Part shown: positions 16,902 through 26,037 of the stretch, piece by piece
Position numbering within the stretch: position 1 is the stretch's first letter
Layout of the letters: every line of letters starts with the position of its first letter
Assembly (NCBI GenBank): GCA_030158485.1
Contig: JAOASS010000020.1
Span: 28,218-86,426 of the forward strand
Reading direction: 5' to 3'
Origin: Pseudobdellovibrionaceae bacterium
Lineage (GTDB): Bacteria > Bdellovibrionota > Bdellovibrionia > Bdellovibrionales > Bdellovibrionaceae
DNA: 58,209 nucleotides
Position numbers and translations under genes: made by a program
Notes under the pieces: generated by a model
Told to the model about the DNA's origin: nothing
What the model saw: the letters and a program-made list of their open reading frames with translations, nothing else
Databases searched by the model: none

Positions 16902-18269
16902 TCAAAAGGGAAGTCGCGGCTTTCCACCAAATCCGCCCTTCATTCCAGACATACCACCCATGCCACCCATTCCCATTTTCATCATTTGGCTCATCATTTT
17001 CTGAGCCTGTTCAAACTGACGAACGAGTTTGTTGATATCTTGAACCTGAGTCCCGCTGCCCAAAGCAATACGTTGCCGCCGAGAAGCATTTAAAATGCGA
17101 TGATCATGCCGCTCTTTCGGAGTCATTGAGTGAATGATCGCTTCAATTTTTTTCATCTCATCATCAGGTGGCGCCATATTTTTCATTTGCTTTGAAATTT
17201 CACCGAAGCCAGGCAAAAATTTCATGATATTTTCAAGCCCACCCATTTTTTTCAGTTGCTGAATTTGTTTCAGAAAGTCTTCTAAAGTAAATTGGTTCTT
17301 TGCCATCTTTCGAGCAGACTCGCGAACTTCTTTTTCATTTACTACTTCTTGCGCTTTTTCAACAAGCGAAAGAACATCGCCCATATCAAGAATTCGCTTT
17401 GCTAAGCGGTCTGGATGAAAAATTTCAAGAGCCGCCACTTTTTCCCCGACTCCTAAAAATTTAATCGGCAAACCCGTGACTTCGCGAAATGAAAGGGCGG
17501 CTCCACCACGAGCATCACCGTCGACTTTGGTTAAAATAAGTCCCGTTAATTCAAGACGCTTATTAAAGCCTTCTGCCACATTGACTGATTGCTGCCCAAG
17601 CATTGCATCCGCCACCAAAAGCACTTCATTGGGACGACTGAATTCTTTGAGTTCCTGAAGTTCTGACATCAGTGCTTCATCGATTTGTAATCGACCAGCA
17701 GTATCAATAATCAAGACTTCGACCATTTGCGATTCCGCCCAAGCTTGGGCCTTTTTTAACCTCAGGATTGGTGAATCTTTCAAATCGACAGGATAATATG
17801 GAATCCCATTTTGTTTTGCTAGAATTTCTAGCTGCTCAGCAGCGGCGGGTCGATAGACGTCAACAGAAACAAGTCCTGGTTTTTTTCCTAATTTTTGACG
17901 CACATAAAGAGCTAACTTAGCAGAAGTGGTCGTCTTACCGTTCCCCTGAAGGCCCACAATTAAAATTGTATTAAACGTATTTTGTACATTTAAAAAAACA
18001 GTTTCGCCGCCTAAAGTTTGAACGAGTTCATCATGAACAATTTGAGTAAATTGCTGTCCCGGCTGAAGACTTTGTAAAACTTCTGCTCCTAAAGCTTTCG
18101 TTTTCACTCGGTCGAGAAAGTTTTTGACAACTTTAAAGTTAACATCGGCTTCAAGAAAACTCATTCTGATATCTTTAAGGGCCTCTTCAATATTAGAAGC
18201 CGAAATCTGTGACTGCCCTTTGAGCTTTTTAATCGAACCTAAAACTTTTTCCGAAAGCTGTTCAAACAT
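16902..18269 (-). CDS. ffh: Signal recognition particle GTPase Ffh
   Basis: Ffh with 4.5S RNA delivers signal-sequence-bearing ribosomes to the membrane. The 455 residues show the N domain (1-90), the GTPase P-loop 'GLQGNGKTT' (106-114), 'DVYRPAAAEQL', 'DTAGR' and 'TKVDGDARGG' motifs, and the Met-rich M domain from about 300 with RNA-binding 'RRQRIALGSG'. The C-terminal tail is rich in Met and Gly, as usual. It heads the minus-strand translation cluster. No 4.5S RNA gene was recognised in the window. Confidence 0.97.
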   Translation of the reverse strand: MFEQLSEKVLGSIKKLKGQSQISASNIEEALKDIRMSFLEADVNFKVVKNFLDRVKTKALGAEVLQSLQPGQQFTQIVHDELVQTLGGETVFLNVQNTFNTILIVGLQGNGKTTTSAKLALYVRQKLGKKPGLVSVDVYRPAAAEQLEILAKQNGIPYYPVDLKDSPILRLKKAQAWAESQMVEVLIIDTAGRLQIDEALMSELQELKEFSRPNEVLLVADAMLGQQSVNVAEGFNKRLELTGLILTKVDGDARGGAALSFREVTGLPIKFLGVGEKVAALEIFHPDRLAKRILDMGDVLSLVEKAQEVVNEKEVRESARKMAKNQFTLEDFLKQIQQLKKMGGLENIMKFLPGFGEISKQMKNMAPPDDEMKKIEAIIHSMTPKERHDHRILNASRRQRIALGSGTQVQDINKLVRQFEQAQKMMSQMMKMGMGGMGGMSGMKGGFGGKPRLPF

Positions 18270-18380
18270 GACTTAAAACCTTTCACTTGAACGACTCAAC
18301 TTATAGCATACTTTAGTATGCAGTGCGTTTATATCCCACTATTTGAGTAAAAGCCAAACTTGGCTCAAACTTATGAAACT

Positions 18381-18875
18381 ATGCAACAAGATTCCAATTT
18401 AAAAAAAGAACTGAAAAAATTAAATCGCTTTATTCGAGCCCTCAGCTTATTTAAAGTTCCTTTACTTGGAATATGCAGGCCCCAAGTTCTTGAACTGACC
18501 CAAGATATCGCTCGAGTTAAACTTCCCTTTGAATTTTTAACGAAAAATCACCTTGGGTCGATGTATTTTGGAGCTCTTGCAATGGGAGCAGAACTTTCAA
18601 TTGCAATTAGACTTCTTGATCGCATGAGAAAAGAAAAAGTCCCGATTAGTTTTATATTTAAAGATTTCCAATGTACTTTTTTAAAACGAGCCGAAAGCCC
18701 CGTCCACTTTGTCACTGAGCAAGTTAGAATTATTGATGATTTAATCAATCTCGCAATGGCTGAAGCTGAAAGACAAAATGGAACTTTTGAAGGCTATGCT
18801 TTGTCAGAAAAAAACCAGGAAAAACTGATGACTTACAAAATAACTATTTCGATGAAAAAATTCGATAGAAAATAA
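18381..18875 (+). CDS. DUF4442-like hotdog-fold protein (putative thioesterase)
   Basis: About 164 residues. The segment 'RPQVLELTQDIARVKLPFEFLTKNHLGSMYFGALAMGAELS' matches the hotdog central helix and preceding strands of DUF4442/YiiD-like proteins, relatives of acyl-CoA thioesterases; the late 'ISFIFKDFQCTFLKRAESPVHF' is the matching second half. The substrate is unknown. The frame allows a TTG start at 18360, but the ATG at 18381 is the first ATG; neither has a clear Shine-Dalgarno. It ends 18 bp before a 14-unit tetranucleotide repeat. Confidence 0.7.
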   Translation: MQQDSNLKKELKKLNRFIRALSLFKVPLLGICRPQVLELTQDIARVKLPFEFLTKNHLGSMYFGALAMGAELSIAIRLLDRMRKEKVPISFIFKDFQCTFLKRAESPVHFVTEQVRIIDDLINLAMAEAERQNGTFEGYALSEKNQEKLMTYKITISMKKFDRK

Positions 18876-18892
18876 CGCATCGTCGCGTTTTA

Positions 18893-18948
<56 letters not shown>

Positions 18949-18951
18949 CAT

Positions 18952-20550
18952 CTAGCGGTTGATCGAGCTAGCAAATGTTATTTTGGGGTTTTCTCGTTGA
19001 GCCCAGTTAAGATCCCACTCTTGATTAAGAAGTAAAACAGGCTGATCTTTCGTATCCCGAAAAAGATTGAAGCCTTTAATTTCAAAAACAGGCTTTCCTT
19101 CTTCAGTTCGAGGCCACCTCGCGACCGTGTAAGGTAAGCGATTAATACGAACTTCTAAATTGTATTCGTCTTGCAATCGATGAGCTAAAACTTCAAATTG
19201 GAGTTCTCCGACGGCACCAATGAGTGGATCTTGAGGACCAATCACCGGGTCGATAAAAAGCTGAATAGCGCCTTCTTCTGATAAGTGTTGAAGAGCTTCC
19301 TGCATGCGAGCTCTTTTCATCGCATCTTGAACAGAAAGTTTAGCAAACAGCTCTGGCGCAAACCGAGGAATGTCTTCAAATAAAATTTTACCACTTGAAG
19401 ACACAGCATCTCCTATCGCAAAATTTCCAGTATCATTAACTCCCACAATGTCACCCGCATAAGCTTCGTCCACAGTTTCACGGTCTTGGGCGACAAATTG
19501 ATTTGAATACGAAAGTCTTAATTCCCTTTCAAGTCTTGAATGAAAGACTTTCATTCCTCTTTCAAATTTTCCCGAACAAATTCGAATAAAGGCGACTCGG
19601 TCTCGATGTCTTCTGTCCATATTGGCTTGAATTTTAAAAACAAACCCTGTGAATTTCTGATCCAAAGGATCCATTTGAACGCCCTCTTGGGTCGTTCTTG
19701 TTGCAGGCCCTGGAGCATATCGAGAAAAGAACTTTAAAAATAAATCGACACCAAAATTTTGCTTAGCTGAGCCAAAAGTAACAGGTGAAATTTCGCCTCT
19801 TAAAAAAGCTTGTTCGTCAAATGGTGGTAAGGCGCCTTCGATCAATTCAAGTTCATTCATCACTTGCTCTGCCGTTTCTGGATCCAAATATTTTCTTAAA
19901 AGAAGAGCTAAATCTTGCCCCAGTGTTGGAACAATTTCAAAACTTTCAACTTCTTCTCGGCGTTGATTGTAGATCATGAGTTCTTTTGTAATACGATTAA
20001 AAACTCCTCTGAATCTGGGGCCAATTCCAAGGGGCCAAGTCACCGGATAACATTGCATGCCTAATGTTTTTTCAATCTCGTCAATCAGAGCTAACGGATC
20101 TTTTCCTTCGCGATCTAATTTGTTAACAAAAGTAAAAATAGGAATTTTTCGATAACTACAAACTTCGTAAAGTTTTTTTGTTCTTTCTTCTACACCCTTC
20201 GCCACGTCGATCAGCATACAAGCAGAATCAACGGCCATCAGAACTCGGTAAGTATCTTCGGAAAAATCTTTGTGTCCAGGAGTATCCAGTAAATTCACGC
20301 GTAATTTTTCATAATCAAAAGTCATCACGCTTGAAGTGATTGAAATTCCTTTTTGACGTTCGAGTTCCATCCAATCCGAAGTCACGGCTTTAGTTCCTTT
20401 TTTACCTTTTACTTCACCTGTTTCGTGAATGACTCCGCCGTGATAAAGCAGCTTTTCTGTCAAAGTTGTTTTACCGGCATCGGGATGGGAAATGATGGCA
20501 AAAGTTCTTCTTCTTTCGATTTCTTTTGCAACGGCTGGTAAAACTTGCAT
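18952..20550 (-). CDS. prfC: Peptide chain release factor 3
   Basis: RF3 is the GTPase that ejects RF1/RF2 after peptide release. The 532 residues have the G1 loop 'SHPDAGKTTL' (21-30), switch region 'RQKGISITSSVMTF', 'DTPGHKDFSEDTYR', and 'NKLDREGKDP', followed by the beta-barrel and C-terminal domains ending 'NPKITFASSINR'. Length matches the family. The stop lies 3 bp from the GTCT repeat. Its leader contains a hairpin (AAGTGC/GCACTT, 20571-20588), and its promoter candidate overlaps that of trhO. Confidence 0.96.
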   Translation of the reverse strand: MQVLPAVAKEIERRRTFAIISHPDAGKTTLTEKLLYHGGVIHETGEVKGKKGTKAVTSDWMELERQKGISITSSVMTFDYEKLRVNLLDTPGHKDFSEDTYRVLMAVDSACMLIDVAKGVEERTKKLYEVCSYRKIPIFTFVNKLDREGKDPLALIDEIEKTLGMQCYPVTWPLGIGPRFRGVFNRITKELMIYNQRREEVESFEIVPTLGQDLALLLRKYLDPETAEQVMNELELIEGALPPFDEQAFLRGEISPVTFGSAKQNFGVDLFLKFFSRYAPGPATRTTQEGVQMDPLDQKFTGFVFKIQANMDRRHRDRVAFIRICSGKFERGMKVFHSRLERELRLSYSNQFVAQDRETVDEAYAGDIVGVNDTGNFAIGDAVSSSGKILFEDIPRFAPELFAKLSVQDAMKRARMQEALQHLSEEGAIQLFIDPVIGPQDPLIGAVGELQFEVLAHRLQDEYNLEVRINRLPYTVARWPRTEEGKPVFEIKGFNLFRDTKDQPVLLLNQEWDLNWAQRENPKITFASSINR

Positions 20551-20590
20551 AACTTGTCCTCTGGTATTTCAAGTGCTTACAGGCACTTTC

Positions 20591-20641
20591 TTGACTCAAC
20601 TTGATCCTTGCGTTTATACCTCGTTTTGAAACACTGCTCAA
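20591..20641. promoter_or_regulatory. Overlapping divergent promoters of prfC and trhO (candidate)
   Basis: Two sigma-70-like promoters face each other. Rightwards for trhO: TTGACT (20591-20596), 18-bp spacer, TATACC (20615-20620). Leftwards for prfC: TTGAGC (complement of 20636-20641), 17-bp spacer, TATAAA (complement of 20613-20618). The -10 boxes share bases, so the two polymerases would compete. These are visual matches to the consensus only. Confidence 0.45.
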
Positions 20642-20680
20642 AACTTTCCCCTGGGCTTGCACCTCAGACTGGAGATTTAA

Positions 20681-21664
20681 ATGCACGATCACTTATCTTT
20701 ATCAGATAAATGCCCTTCTTCTCAATTTTTCATTTCAACTTTCTATCATTTTGTTCGAATTGCGGATCCTTTCAGTTTTAAACTTGAGCTTCAAGATCAA
20801 GCTCAAAAATTAGGCATCAAAGGTTTGATTATTTTAGGACATGAAGGGTTTAATACAACTTCCAGCTGTGAATCTGAACAAAACCTAGAAAAATGGAAAG
20901 ATCTTTTCAAAAGCCGATTTAATTTAGAAAAGCTTAACAATAAAGATTCTTTGAGCTTGAAAGCTCCTTTTTTAAGATTTTCAGCAAAAGTGAAGCCTGA
21001 AATTGTCACGACTGGAAGAAACGATCTCAATCTTGAATCATCTCAAATGGGGAAGAATCATCACTTGAGTCCCGATGAATGGGATCAGGTCATGAAGAAC
21101 GAGCGGGATGATATTATTTTAATCGATACTCGAAACTGGTATGAATATAAAATCGGAACTTTTTCCGGAGCCCGAAATCCTCATATCGAAAAGTTCACTG
21201 ATTTTCCCCAATATTTTGAAAATGAAAAAATTGAAAAATCAAAAAAAATTATGATTTTTTGTACAGGCGGAATTCGGTGTGAAAAAGGAATTCTCGAACT
21301 TCAAGAAAAAGGTTATGACAATGTTTACCAGCTTGAAGGTGGAATTCTTCAATATTTAAAAGAAAAACCCCATCAGGAATTTAAAGGCGAATGTTTTGTT
21401 TTTGATAACCGTGTCGCTGTTGATCAGGAACTACGTCCCAGCCAAGTTTATAGATTATGCCCTCATTGTGGCCAACCTGGGGCTTTGCAAAAAGAATGTG
21501 TTCGGTGCGACACTGAGTTTCAAATTTGTGAAAAATGCGTCGAAATAGCTGTTAAAAAAGACACTTGTTCAAAAAACTGTGCCCATCACTGGTCAGTCAG
21601 GCCCCACCAAAAGGGGAGCCACCAATACAGACCGCATGAAATGAATCAGGAATCTAAAGAATAG
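20681..21664 (+). CDS. trhO: tRNA uridine(34) hydroxylase TrhO (rhodanese family)
   Basis: TrhO (YceA) makes 5-hydroxyuridine at the tRNA wobble base with oxygen. The 327 residues show the N-terminal ferredoxin-like domain ('GLIILGHEGFNTTSS'), the rhodanese domain with active-site loop Cys194-Thr-Gly-Gly-Ile-Arg, and a C-terminal part with paired cysteines ('CPHCGQ', 'CVRCD', 'CEKC', 'CSKNC') that should bind zinc. It is divergent from prfC, another translation gene, and its 3' end overlaps the PuuD-like gene by 11 bp. Confidence 0.92.
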   Translation: MHDHLSLSDKCPSSQFFISTFYHFVRIADPFSFKLELQDQAQKLGIKGLIILGHEGFNTTSSCESEQNLEKWKDLFKSRFNLEKLNNKDSLSLKAPFLRFSAKVKPEIVTTGRNDLNLESSQMGKNHHLSPDEWDQVMKNERDDIILIDTRNWYEYKIGTFSGARNPHIEKFTDFPQYFENEKIEKSKKIMIFCTGGIRCEKGILELQEKGYDNVYQLEGGILQYLKEKPHQEFKGECFVFDNRVAVDQELRPSQVYRLCPHCGQPGALQKECVRCDTEFQICEKCVEIAVKKDTCSKNCAHHWSVRPHQKGSHQYRPHEMNQESKE

Positions 21665-22346
21665 TTTCCATTAGAAAATAGGTTATTGCAGTTAAAACAA
21701 ATCCAGAAGTGATGACTCCTTTAACCGTTGTCAAAGGTCCTAATTTTCCTTTGAGCGCGTTTAATTCTAAAACCCCGAATAGAACGAAAATCAAAACGTA
21801 CCAAACCCCGGCTTTTGTGACATCAATTTGGATTGGCAAATGGGGAGCAGCTCCCATGAAAAAAAGCATCGGTATTGAAAACATGGTGTTCGTTCTTGAT
21901 GCTAACAAAGCTTGTCCAGCAAGAGCCGGCACTGCTGGATTTGCAGCTTGTCCTTTCGCTACATTTTCAGCATTAGCGATAATCACCTTTTGTTTCGGCC
22001 AGATCACAAACCAAACATTCAAAAACATGATCGTACCTAGCAGTGAACCTGTTAATATTTTAACTCCCCAGTCGCTTGTTATAGCAAAACCCGTGTAAGA
22101 AGCGGTGTAAAGCATCAAAACGCCTGATACAAAAGTCCACATCGCACCCCAACGAAACCAGTAAAGAGCGACTGGAAATAATTTTTGCTGAGCTTGAGAC
22201 TTTGTAGCAGCGTCAACAGCTGCCATAAAAGCACCTTGAGTGAAATTAAAATAGTAAAGATGTCCAATCCACATCACTCCAAAAAAGAAGTGAAGCCATT
22301 TTAAAATGAAATGAATACCGGGATACGTCAAAATTGCTAATTCCAT
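21654..22346 (-). CDS. PuuD-like (urate oxidase N-terminal domain) membrane protein
   Basis: About 230 residues with roughly six to eight hydrophobic helices. Sequence features such as 'WLHFFFGVMWIGHLYYFNFTQGAFM' and 'GALWT/AMWTFVSGVLM' match the membrane domain of the PuuD family (PF06181), in which histidines near the helices could bind haem. Full PuuD urate hydroxylases add a C-terminal cytochrome c domain that is missing here, so urate oxidation is not assured. The ATG at 22346 has a good Shine-Dalgarno (GAGG, 8 bp away); the longer open frame lacks one. No purine-degradation gene is nearby. Confidence 0.7.
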   Translation of the reverse strand: MELAILTYPGIHFILKWLHFFFGVMWIGHLYYFNFTQGAFMAAVDAATKSQAQQKLFPVALYWFRWGAMWTFVSGVLMLYTASYTGFAITSDWGVKILTGSLLGTIMFLNVWFVIWPKQKVIIANAENVAKGQAANPAVPALAGQALLASRTNTMFSIPMLFFMGAAPHLPIQIDVTKAGVWYVLIFVLFGVLELNALKGKLGPLTTVKGVITSGFVLTAITYFLMETIL

Positions 22347-22531
22347 GAAATCAACCTCGTGTTGTTTAGTTAAAAGGTCCTCTTGAAGAATGTGACAAAC
22401 AAAAGCTTTTGTCATTCAATTTGTATCTGAAGTGACCTCAACAACCTTTTAAATAAAATTTGCAACCACAGTGTCCCGATCCTGTTTCCAGTCTCAAAGC
22501 TTCATGGGTAGCGTCAATCGATTCCTGATAC

Positions 22532-22804
22532 TCAAACTACTTGCTTGATTTGTCGACGTAAATCTTCTTCAACTTCTTTCATATAGGTTTTGATAAAGAC
22601 TTCCCCTAAATCAACACCTTTTACTTTATAAATCCTGGCGAGTTTATTCAATGACTTAACCGGAGGATGCGACAAACCCCGCTCCCAATTACTAATAAAC
22701 TGAGGAGATGTGTATCCAAGCTTCGAAGAAACTTCTGTTTGCGAAAATCCTGCTTTTTCACGGCACTTCTTTAAATATTGAGCTAACTGAGAACTGTTAT
22801 ACAT
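22532..22804 (-). CDS. XRE-family helix-turn-helix regulator
   Basis: The 90 residues start with a Cro/C1-type helix-turn-helix (about 6-62): 'LKKCREKAGFSQTEVSSKLGYTSPQFISNWERG' is the standard helix pattern, with recognition helix around 'SPQFISNWE'. The remaining 25 residues are a charged helix, probably for dimerisation. Its targets are unknown; it faces the zinc operon across a 317-bp gap and is followed 185 bp later by the PuuD-like gene. Confidence 0.88.
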   Translation of the reverse strand: MYNSSQLAQYLKKCREKAGFSQTEVSSKLGYTSPQFISNWERGLSHPPVKSLNKLARIYKVKGVDLGEVFIKTYMKEVEEDLRRQIKQVV

Positions 22805-23121
22805 AAATGATTCCTTCCTACTTTTTATTCATCCTTCGAGTGATCCTTCTTGGATCTTTGCTCACTATAGTAACAAGTCATTCTTCAGAGGGGAGTGTTT
22901 TTGTTCTGTTTATCAACAAATGAGCCAAGATCCGAACCGCATTCACAATTCGTGTCTTTTTCTCTTTAGGCTTGTCATCTTAGGCTTGTAGGCCTAATCC
23001 CAAATCGATTTATTTTTATGTCAAATAAACAAACTTTAAAGAGGCAAGTTCTTCAAAAAATGATTTCCAATTGCAATTCATTTGCAATTAAACTTCATTT
23101 GAGGCATGAATTGTCCCCACT
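22805..23121. promoter_or_regulatory. Intergenic region between the XRE gene and the zinc operon
   Basis: This 317-bp divergent spacer has no credible gene. It contains two direct copies of TTAGGCTTGT (22966-22975 and 22980-22989), the second forming an inverted repeat TTAGGC/GCCTAA (22980-22997), and closer to zur the dyad described separately. These are plausible operators; no clear -35/-10 pair could be fixed. Confidence 0.5.
23071..23087. promoter_or_regulatory. Candidate Zur operator upstream of zur
   Basis: Two TTGCAA boxes (23071-23076 and 23082-23087) flank a 5-bp AT-rich centre, giving a 17-bp dyad 34 bp before the zur start. Fur-family regulators bind AT-rich dyads of about this size and often repress their own operon. 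The sequence is not a known Zur consensus, so the assignment rests on position. Confidence 0.4.
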
Positions 23122-23565
23122 ATGCCCAACACAAAAGCTTCTGATTTTATCCATAAACTTCATCAATCTCAAATTAAACTCACTCGCCAACGAAAACTAA
23201 TTGTAGAAAAAATGGTTCTTTTTAAAATCCCCTTCGGCGCCGAAGATCTCTACTTAAATGGTCTCAAAAAATCAGGGCTGGATTTGGCGACAATTTATCG
23301 AACATTGAATCTTTTTGCAGAAAATAATTGGATTTCTCGAATTGATTTAAATGACGGCTATTCTCGTTATGTCATGAAACCAGCTTCAAGTCACCTGCAC
23401 ACACTTCTGTGCAAAGCTTGTCACAGAATCGAACACTTGAGTGGTTGTTTTGTTGAGAAACAACAAGAAGAGCTTCGGAAAAAAGGCTTCACCAGCTTAT
23501 CTCATAAAGTCGAGTTTGTTGGGCTTTGTCCTGATTGCAACCAACAAGAAAGAACTGCTTTATGA
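23122..23565 (+). CDS. zur: Fur-family regulator, probably zinc uptake regulator Zur
   Basis: The 147 residues have the Fur winged helix ('LTRQRKLIVEKM', 'GLDLATIYRTLNLFAENNWI') and dimerisation domain with two Cys-x-x-Cys pairs ('LCKAC' and 'LCPDC') that hold structural zinc, plus the 'SHLHTLLC' histidine segment. Fur-type proteins repress metal genes when metal is bound. I call it Zur because its stop overlaps znuC (ATGA) and it heads a zinc-uptake operon. PerR or Fur function is not excluded from sequence alone. Confidence 0.85.
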   Translation: MPNTKASDFIHKLHQSQIKLTRQRKLIVEKMVLFKIPFGAEDLYLNGLKKSGLDLATIYRTLNLFAENNWISRIDLNDGYSRYVMKPASSHLHTLLCKACHRIEHLSGCFVEKQQEELRKKGFTSLSHKVEFVGLCPDCNQQERTAL

Positions 23566-24287
23566 AACCACTTGCAAATCTTAAAATAAATGATCTTTCA
23601 ATTGGGTACACAAGTCCTTTAATTCAAAATCTTAATTTTGAACTTTCCCAAGGGGATCGACTGATCATTTATGGTCCCAACGGCACAGGCAAATCAACAT
23701 TACTTCAATCTTTGATCAAACCCATTCATCGATTAAAAGGCCAAGTTCATTGGAATACTCCTCTTGAAAAAATTCTTTATTTACAACAGCAAAGTCCATT
23801 TCATTCCCAAACTCCCGACGACGTTGAAAACTATCTGGTTAATATCTTACTTTTTAAAAAACCCTTCACGAAACTCACTCTTCAGGACTCTGAAAAAGTC
23901 AGAGCGATTCAAAGTCAACTTCGCTTAATTAACATGCCTTTGAAAAATCTTTCAGGTGGCCAAAGACAAAAACTTAAAATGGCGCGAGCTCTTTTAATGG
24001 AAACCCGAGCCCTTCTTCTTGACGAGCCGTTCAATGCGATTGACCAAACAAGCACTCAAGAAATGATTCAGTGGCTGAATGAAACCAAATCCCAAATGAT
24101 CCAGATTCTAGTCCTTCATGATTTCGAACAAATTGAAAGGCTTCAATGTCCTATTCTTTGGATTCAGTCACCTGAAAATTGGGAAATTCTAGATTTCAAT
24201 GAATGGTTTCAAAAAGTTGATCTTAGATTTCATAGTTGGATGAAGACTGTTCAACAAAAACCTAATAGATCAGAGAACCACAAATGA
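23562..24287 (+). CDS. znuC: Zinc ABC transporter ATP-binding protein ZnuC
   Basis: About 241 residues with all ABC ATPase motifs: Walker A 'GPNGTGKST' , Q-loop ('LYLQQQSPF'), signature 'LSGGQRQKLKMARAL', Walker B 'ALLLDEPF' and the switch His ('VLHDF'). It would power uptake by ZnuB and ZnuA. The ATG at 23562 overlaps the zur stop by 4 bp; the open frame extends 9 codons further but inside zur. The gene overlaps znuB by 4 bp. Confidence 0.9.
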   Translation: MKPLANLKINDLSIGYTSPLIQNLNFELSQGDRLIIYGPNGTGKSTLLQSLIKPIHRLKGQVHWNTPLEKILYLQQQSPFHSQTPDDVENYLVNILLFKKPFTKLTLQDSEKVRAIQSQLRLINMPLKNLSGGQRQKLKMARALLMETRALLLDEPFNAIDQTSTQEMIQWLNETKSQMIQILVLHDFEQIERLQCPILWIQSPENWEILDFNEWFQKVDLRFHSWMKTVQQKPNRSENHK

Positions 24288-25117
24288 TCTGGCGTGATTA
24301 TTTGGAGTTAGACTTGATCTATTGGTCTTGGATTGGAACTTCCCTACTGAGTGTTAATTTTGCATTAATAGGAACAACTCTAGTTGAGAAAAAACTCACA
24401 CTTATTGGTGACACTTTTAGCCATGCTATTTTGCCAGGAGTCGTGATCGCGACTCTTTTTTTAGGACAATCTCCATTTTCACTTTTGTTGGGCGGCTGGA
24501 TATCAGGTTTTTTATTAATGGGTGCGACTCTTTTTATTTCACAAAGACGACTTGTTTATCAAGATTCTATTTTTGCGTTCCTCGCTTTATTTTTTGTGGC
24601 TATTGGAATGATTCTTTCATTTAAAACAAAAACATCTCCTGAAATTCTGCATCTTCTTTTTGGACAAGTTTTGTCTTTCGACCAAACTTCAGTGATGCTG
24701 ACTTTGGGTCTCACTCTTCTGACATTTGTCTTGTTTTTTTTCAGCAGAAGAGTGTGGAGTCTTTGGATTGTCGATCCACAGTTTTTAGAAAATCAAACTT
24801 TAAGCCCACGCTTTCAAAAAATTATTTTATTTGTGTCTTTGTCGTTACTCATTACTCACTTAACCTTTGGTCTTAATTCTTTAGGGGCTTTTATGACAGT
24901 TGGATTAGTCGTGATTCCTTCACTCATATCGCAGCAACTCTTTCACAAGCTTTACAGCCGTCTTTTGGCTGCGGGATTTCTAGGACTCATTGGTTCATTT
25001 TTAGGATTTGTTTTATCCCTATTTTTAGAATGGCCACTTGGACCCAGCGTTGTTGTTGTTTTAAGTTCATTTTATATTATTGTTTTATTTCTAAACATTG
25101 AACGGTCCGTCAAATGA
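24284..25117 (+). CDS. znuB: Zinc ABC transporter permease ZnuB
   Basis: The 277 residues are an ABC-3 family (metal) permease with about eight membrane helices. Family marks include 'LIGDTFSHAILPGVVIA' and 'NSLGAFMTVGLVVIPSLIS'. It forms the inner-membrane channel with ZnuC. Its ATG overlaps the znuC stop and its stop overlaps the znuA start, both by 4 bp. Confidence 0.92.
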   Translation: MIWRDYLELDLIYWSWIGTSLLSVNFALIGTTLVEKKLTLIGDTFSHAILPGVVIATLFLGQSPFSLLLGGWISGFLLMGATLFISQRRLVYQDSIFAFLALFFVAIGMILSFKTKTSPEILHLLFGQVLSFDQTSVMLTLGLTLLTFVLFFFSRRVWSLWIVDPQFLENQTLSPRFQKIILFVSLSLLITHLTFGLNSLGAFMTVGLVVIPSLISQQLFHKLYSRLLAAGFLGLIGSFLGFVLSLFLEWPLGPSVVVVLSSFYIIVLFLNIERSVK

Positions 25118-26037
25118 AGAATCTTATTTTAATTCTTGTCTTTTGGAATTCAATTTGTTTTGCAAAAAAACCACTTATTATTGTCAGCTTTTCAGTTTTA
25201 GCAGATCTTGTTCAAAATATAGTGCCAAATGATTTTCAAGTGGAAACTCTTGTTGCAAAAGATGTTGATTCTCATGGATATAATCCCACAGCAAAAGACT
25301 ATCTTCTTCTAAAAAAAGCTGATCATATTCTTTTAGTTGGCCATCACTTTGAACCCTGGGCATCCAAAACACTGCATAAAATCAAACCCCATGCCAAGAT
25401 CTATTATGTAACAGCAAAACTTGACCTGATACCAATTCAAAAAAATCAATCAGGTCATCACCACCACACAACAAGTTTGAATTCTTGGGAAAGTAAACAA
25501 TCTGAATTTGATCCTCACTTCTGGCACAGCCCGGCTATTGTCATCAAAATGCTCGAAAATTTATCACTTCACTTGCAAAATTCATTTCCTAATCAAGGGA
25601 AAGAAATAAAAAATAAAACTTTAGACTTTTTGCTAAATATTAAAAAACGACAAAAATATTACACTGAAAGTTTTCTTAAAATCCCTGATAGCTCAAGAAA
25701 AATGATTCTCTCGCACAATTCAATGCAATATTTCGCGCAAGAATTTAAAGTTCAAATTGATTCACCACTGGACTCTTCTCAAGAAGGAGAATCTTCAGTT
25801 AAGAAAGTTTCAGAGCTTATAAAAAAAATTAAAGCTGAAAAAATTAAAAGCCTTTTTTTAGAAAGATCAGCTCCGGAAAGTTTACTCAGAAGTATAGCAA
25901 AAGAAACAGGTCAAAAAATAAGTGGCGTTCTCTATTCTGACTGTCTGTCATCCTCTGAAGAAGCTTCTACGTACTTAAAAATGTTAGACTATAATTTTAG
26001 TTTAATTTTAAAATCAATGAAAGGTGTTTCACCGTGA
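25114..26037 (+). CDS. znuA: Zinc-binding periplasmic protein ZnuA
   Basis: The 307 residues start with a signal peptide (about 1-17) and match the cluster A-I metal-binding proteins. Likely zinc ligands are His54 ('DSHGY'), His135 or His138 ('DPHFWHSP') and a later His ('LSHNSMQYF'). A His-rich loop (HHHH, 115-118) marks zinc rather than manganese specificity, although it is short. It is translationally coupled to znuB upstream and to the COG0523 GTPase downstream. Confidence 0.93.
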   Translation: MKNLILILVFWNSICFAKKPLIIVSFSVLADLVQNIVPNDFQVETLVAKDVDSHGYNPTAKDYLLLKKADHILLVGHHFEPWASKTLHKIKPHAKIYYVTAKLDLIPIQKNQSGHHHHTTSLNSWESKQSEFDPHFWHSPAIVIKMLENLSLHLQNSFPNQGKEIKNKTLDFLLNIKKRQKYYTESFLKIPDSSRKMILSHNSMQYFAQEFKVQIDSPLDSSQEGESSVKKVSELIKKIKAEKIKSLFLERSAPESLLRSIAKETGQKISGVLYSDCLSSSEEASTYLKMLDYNFSLILKSMKGVSP

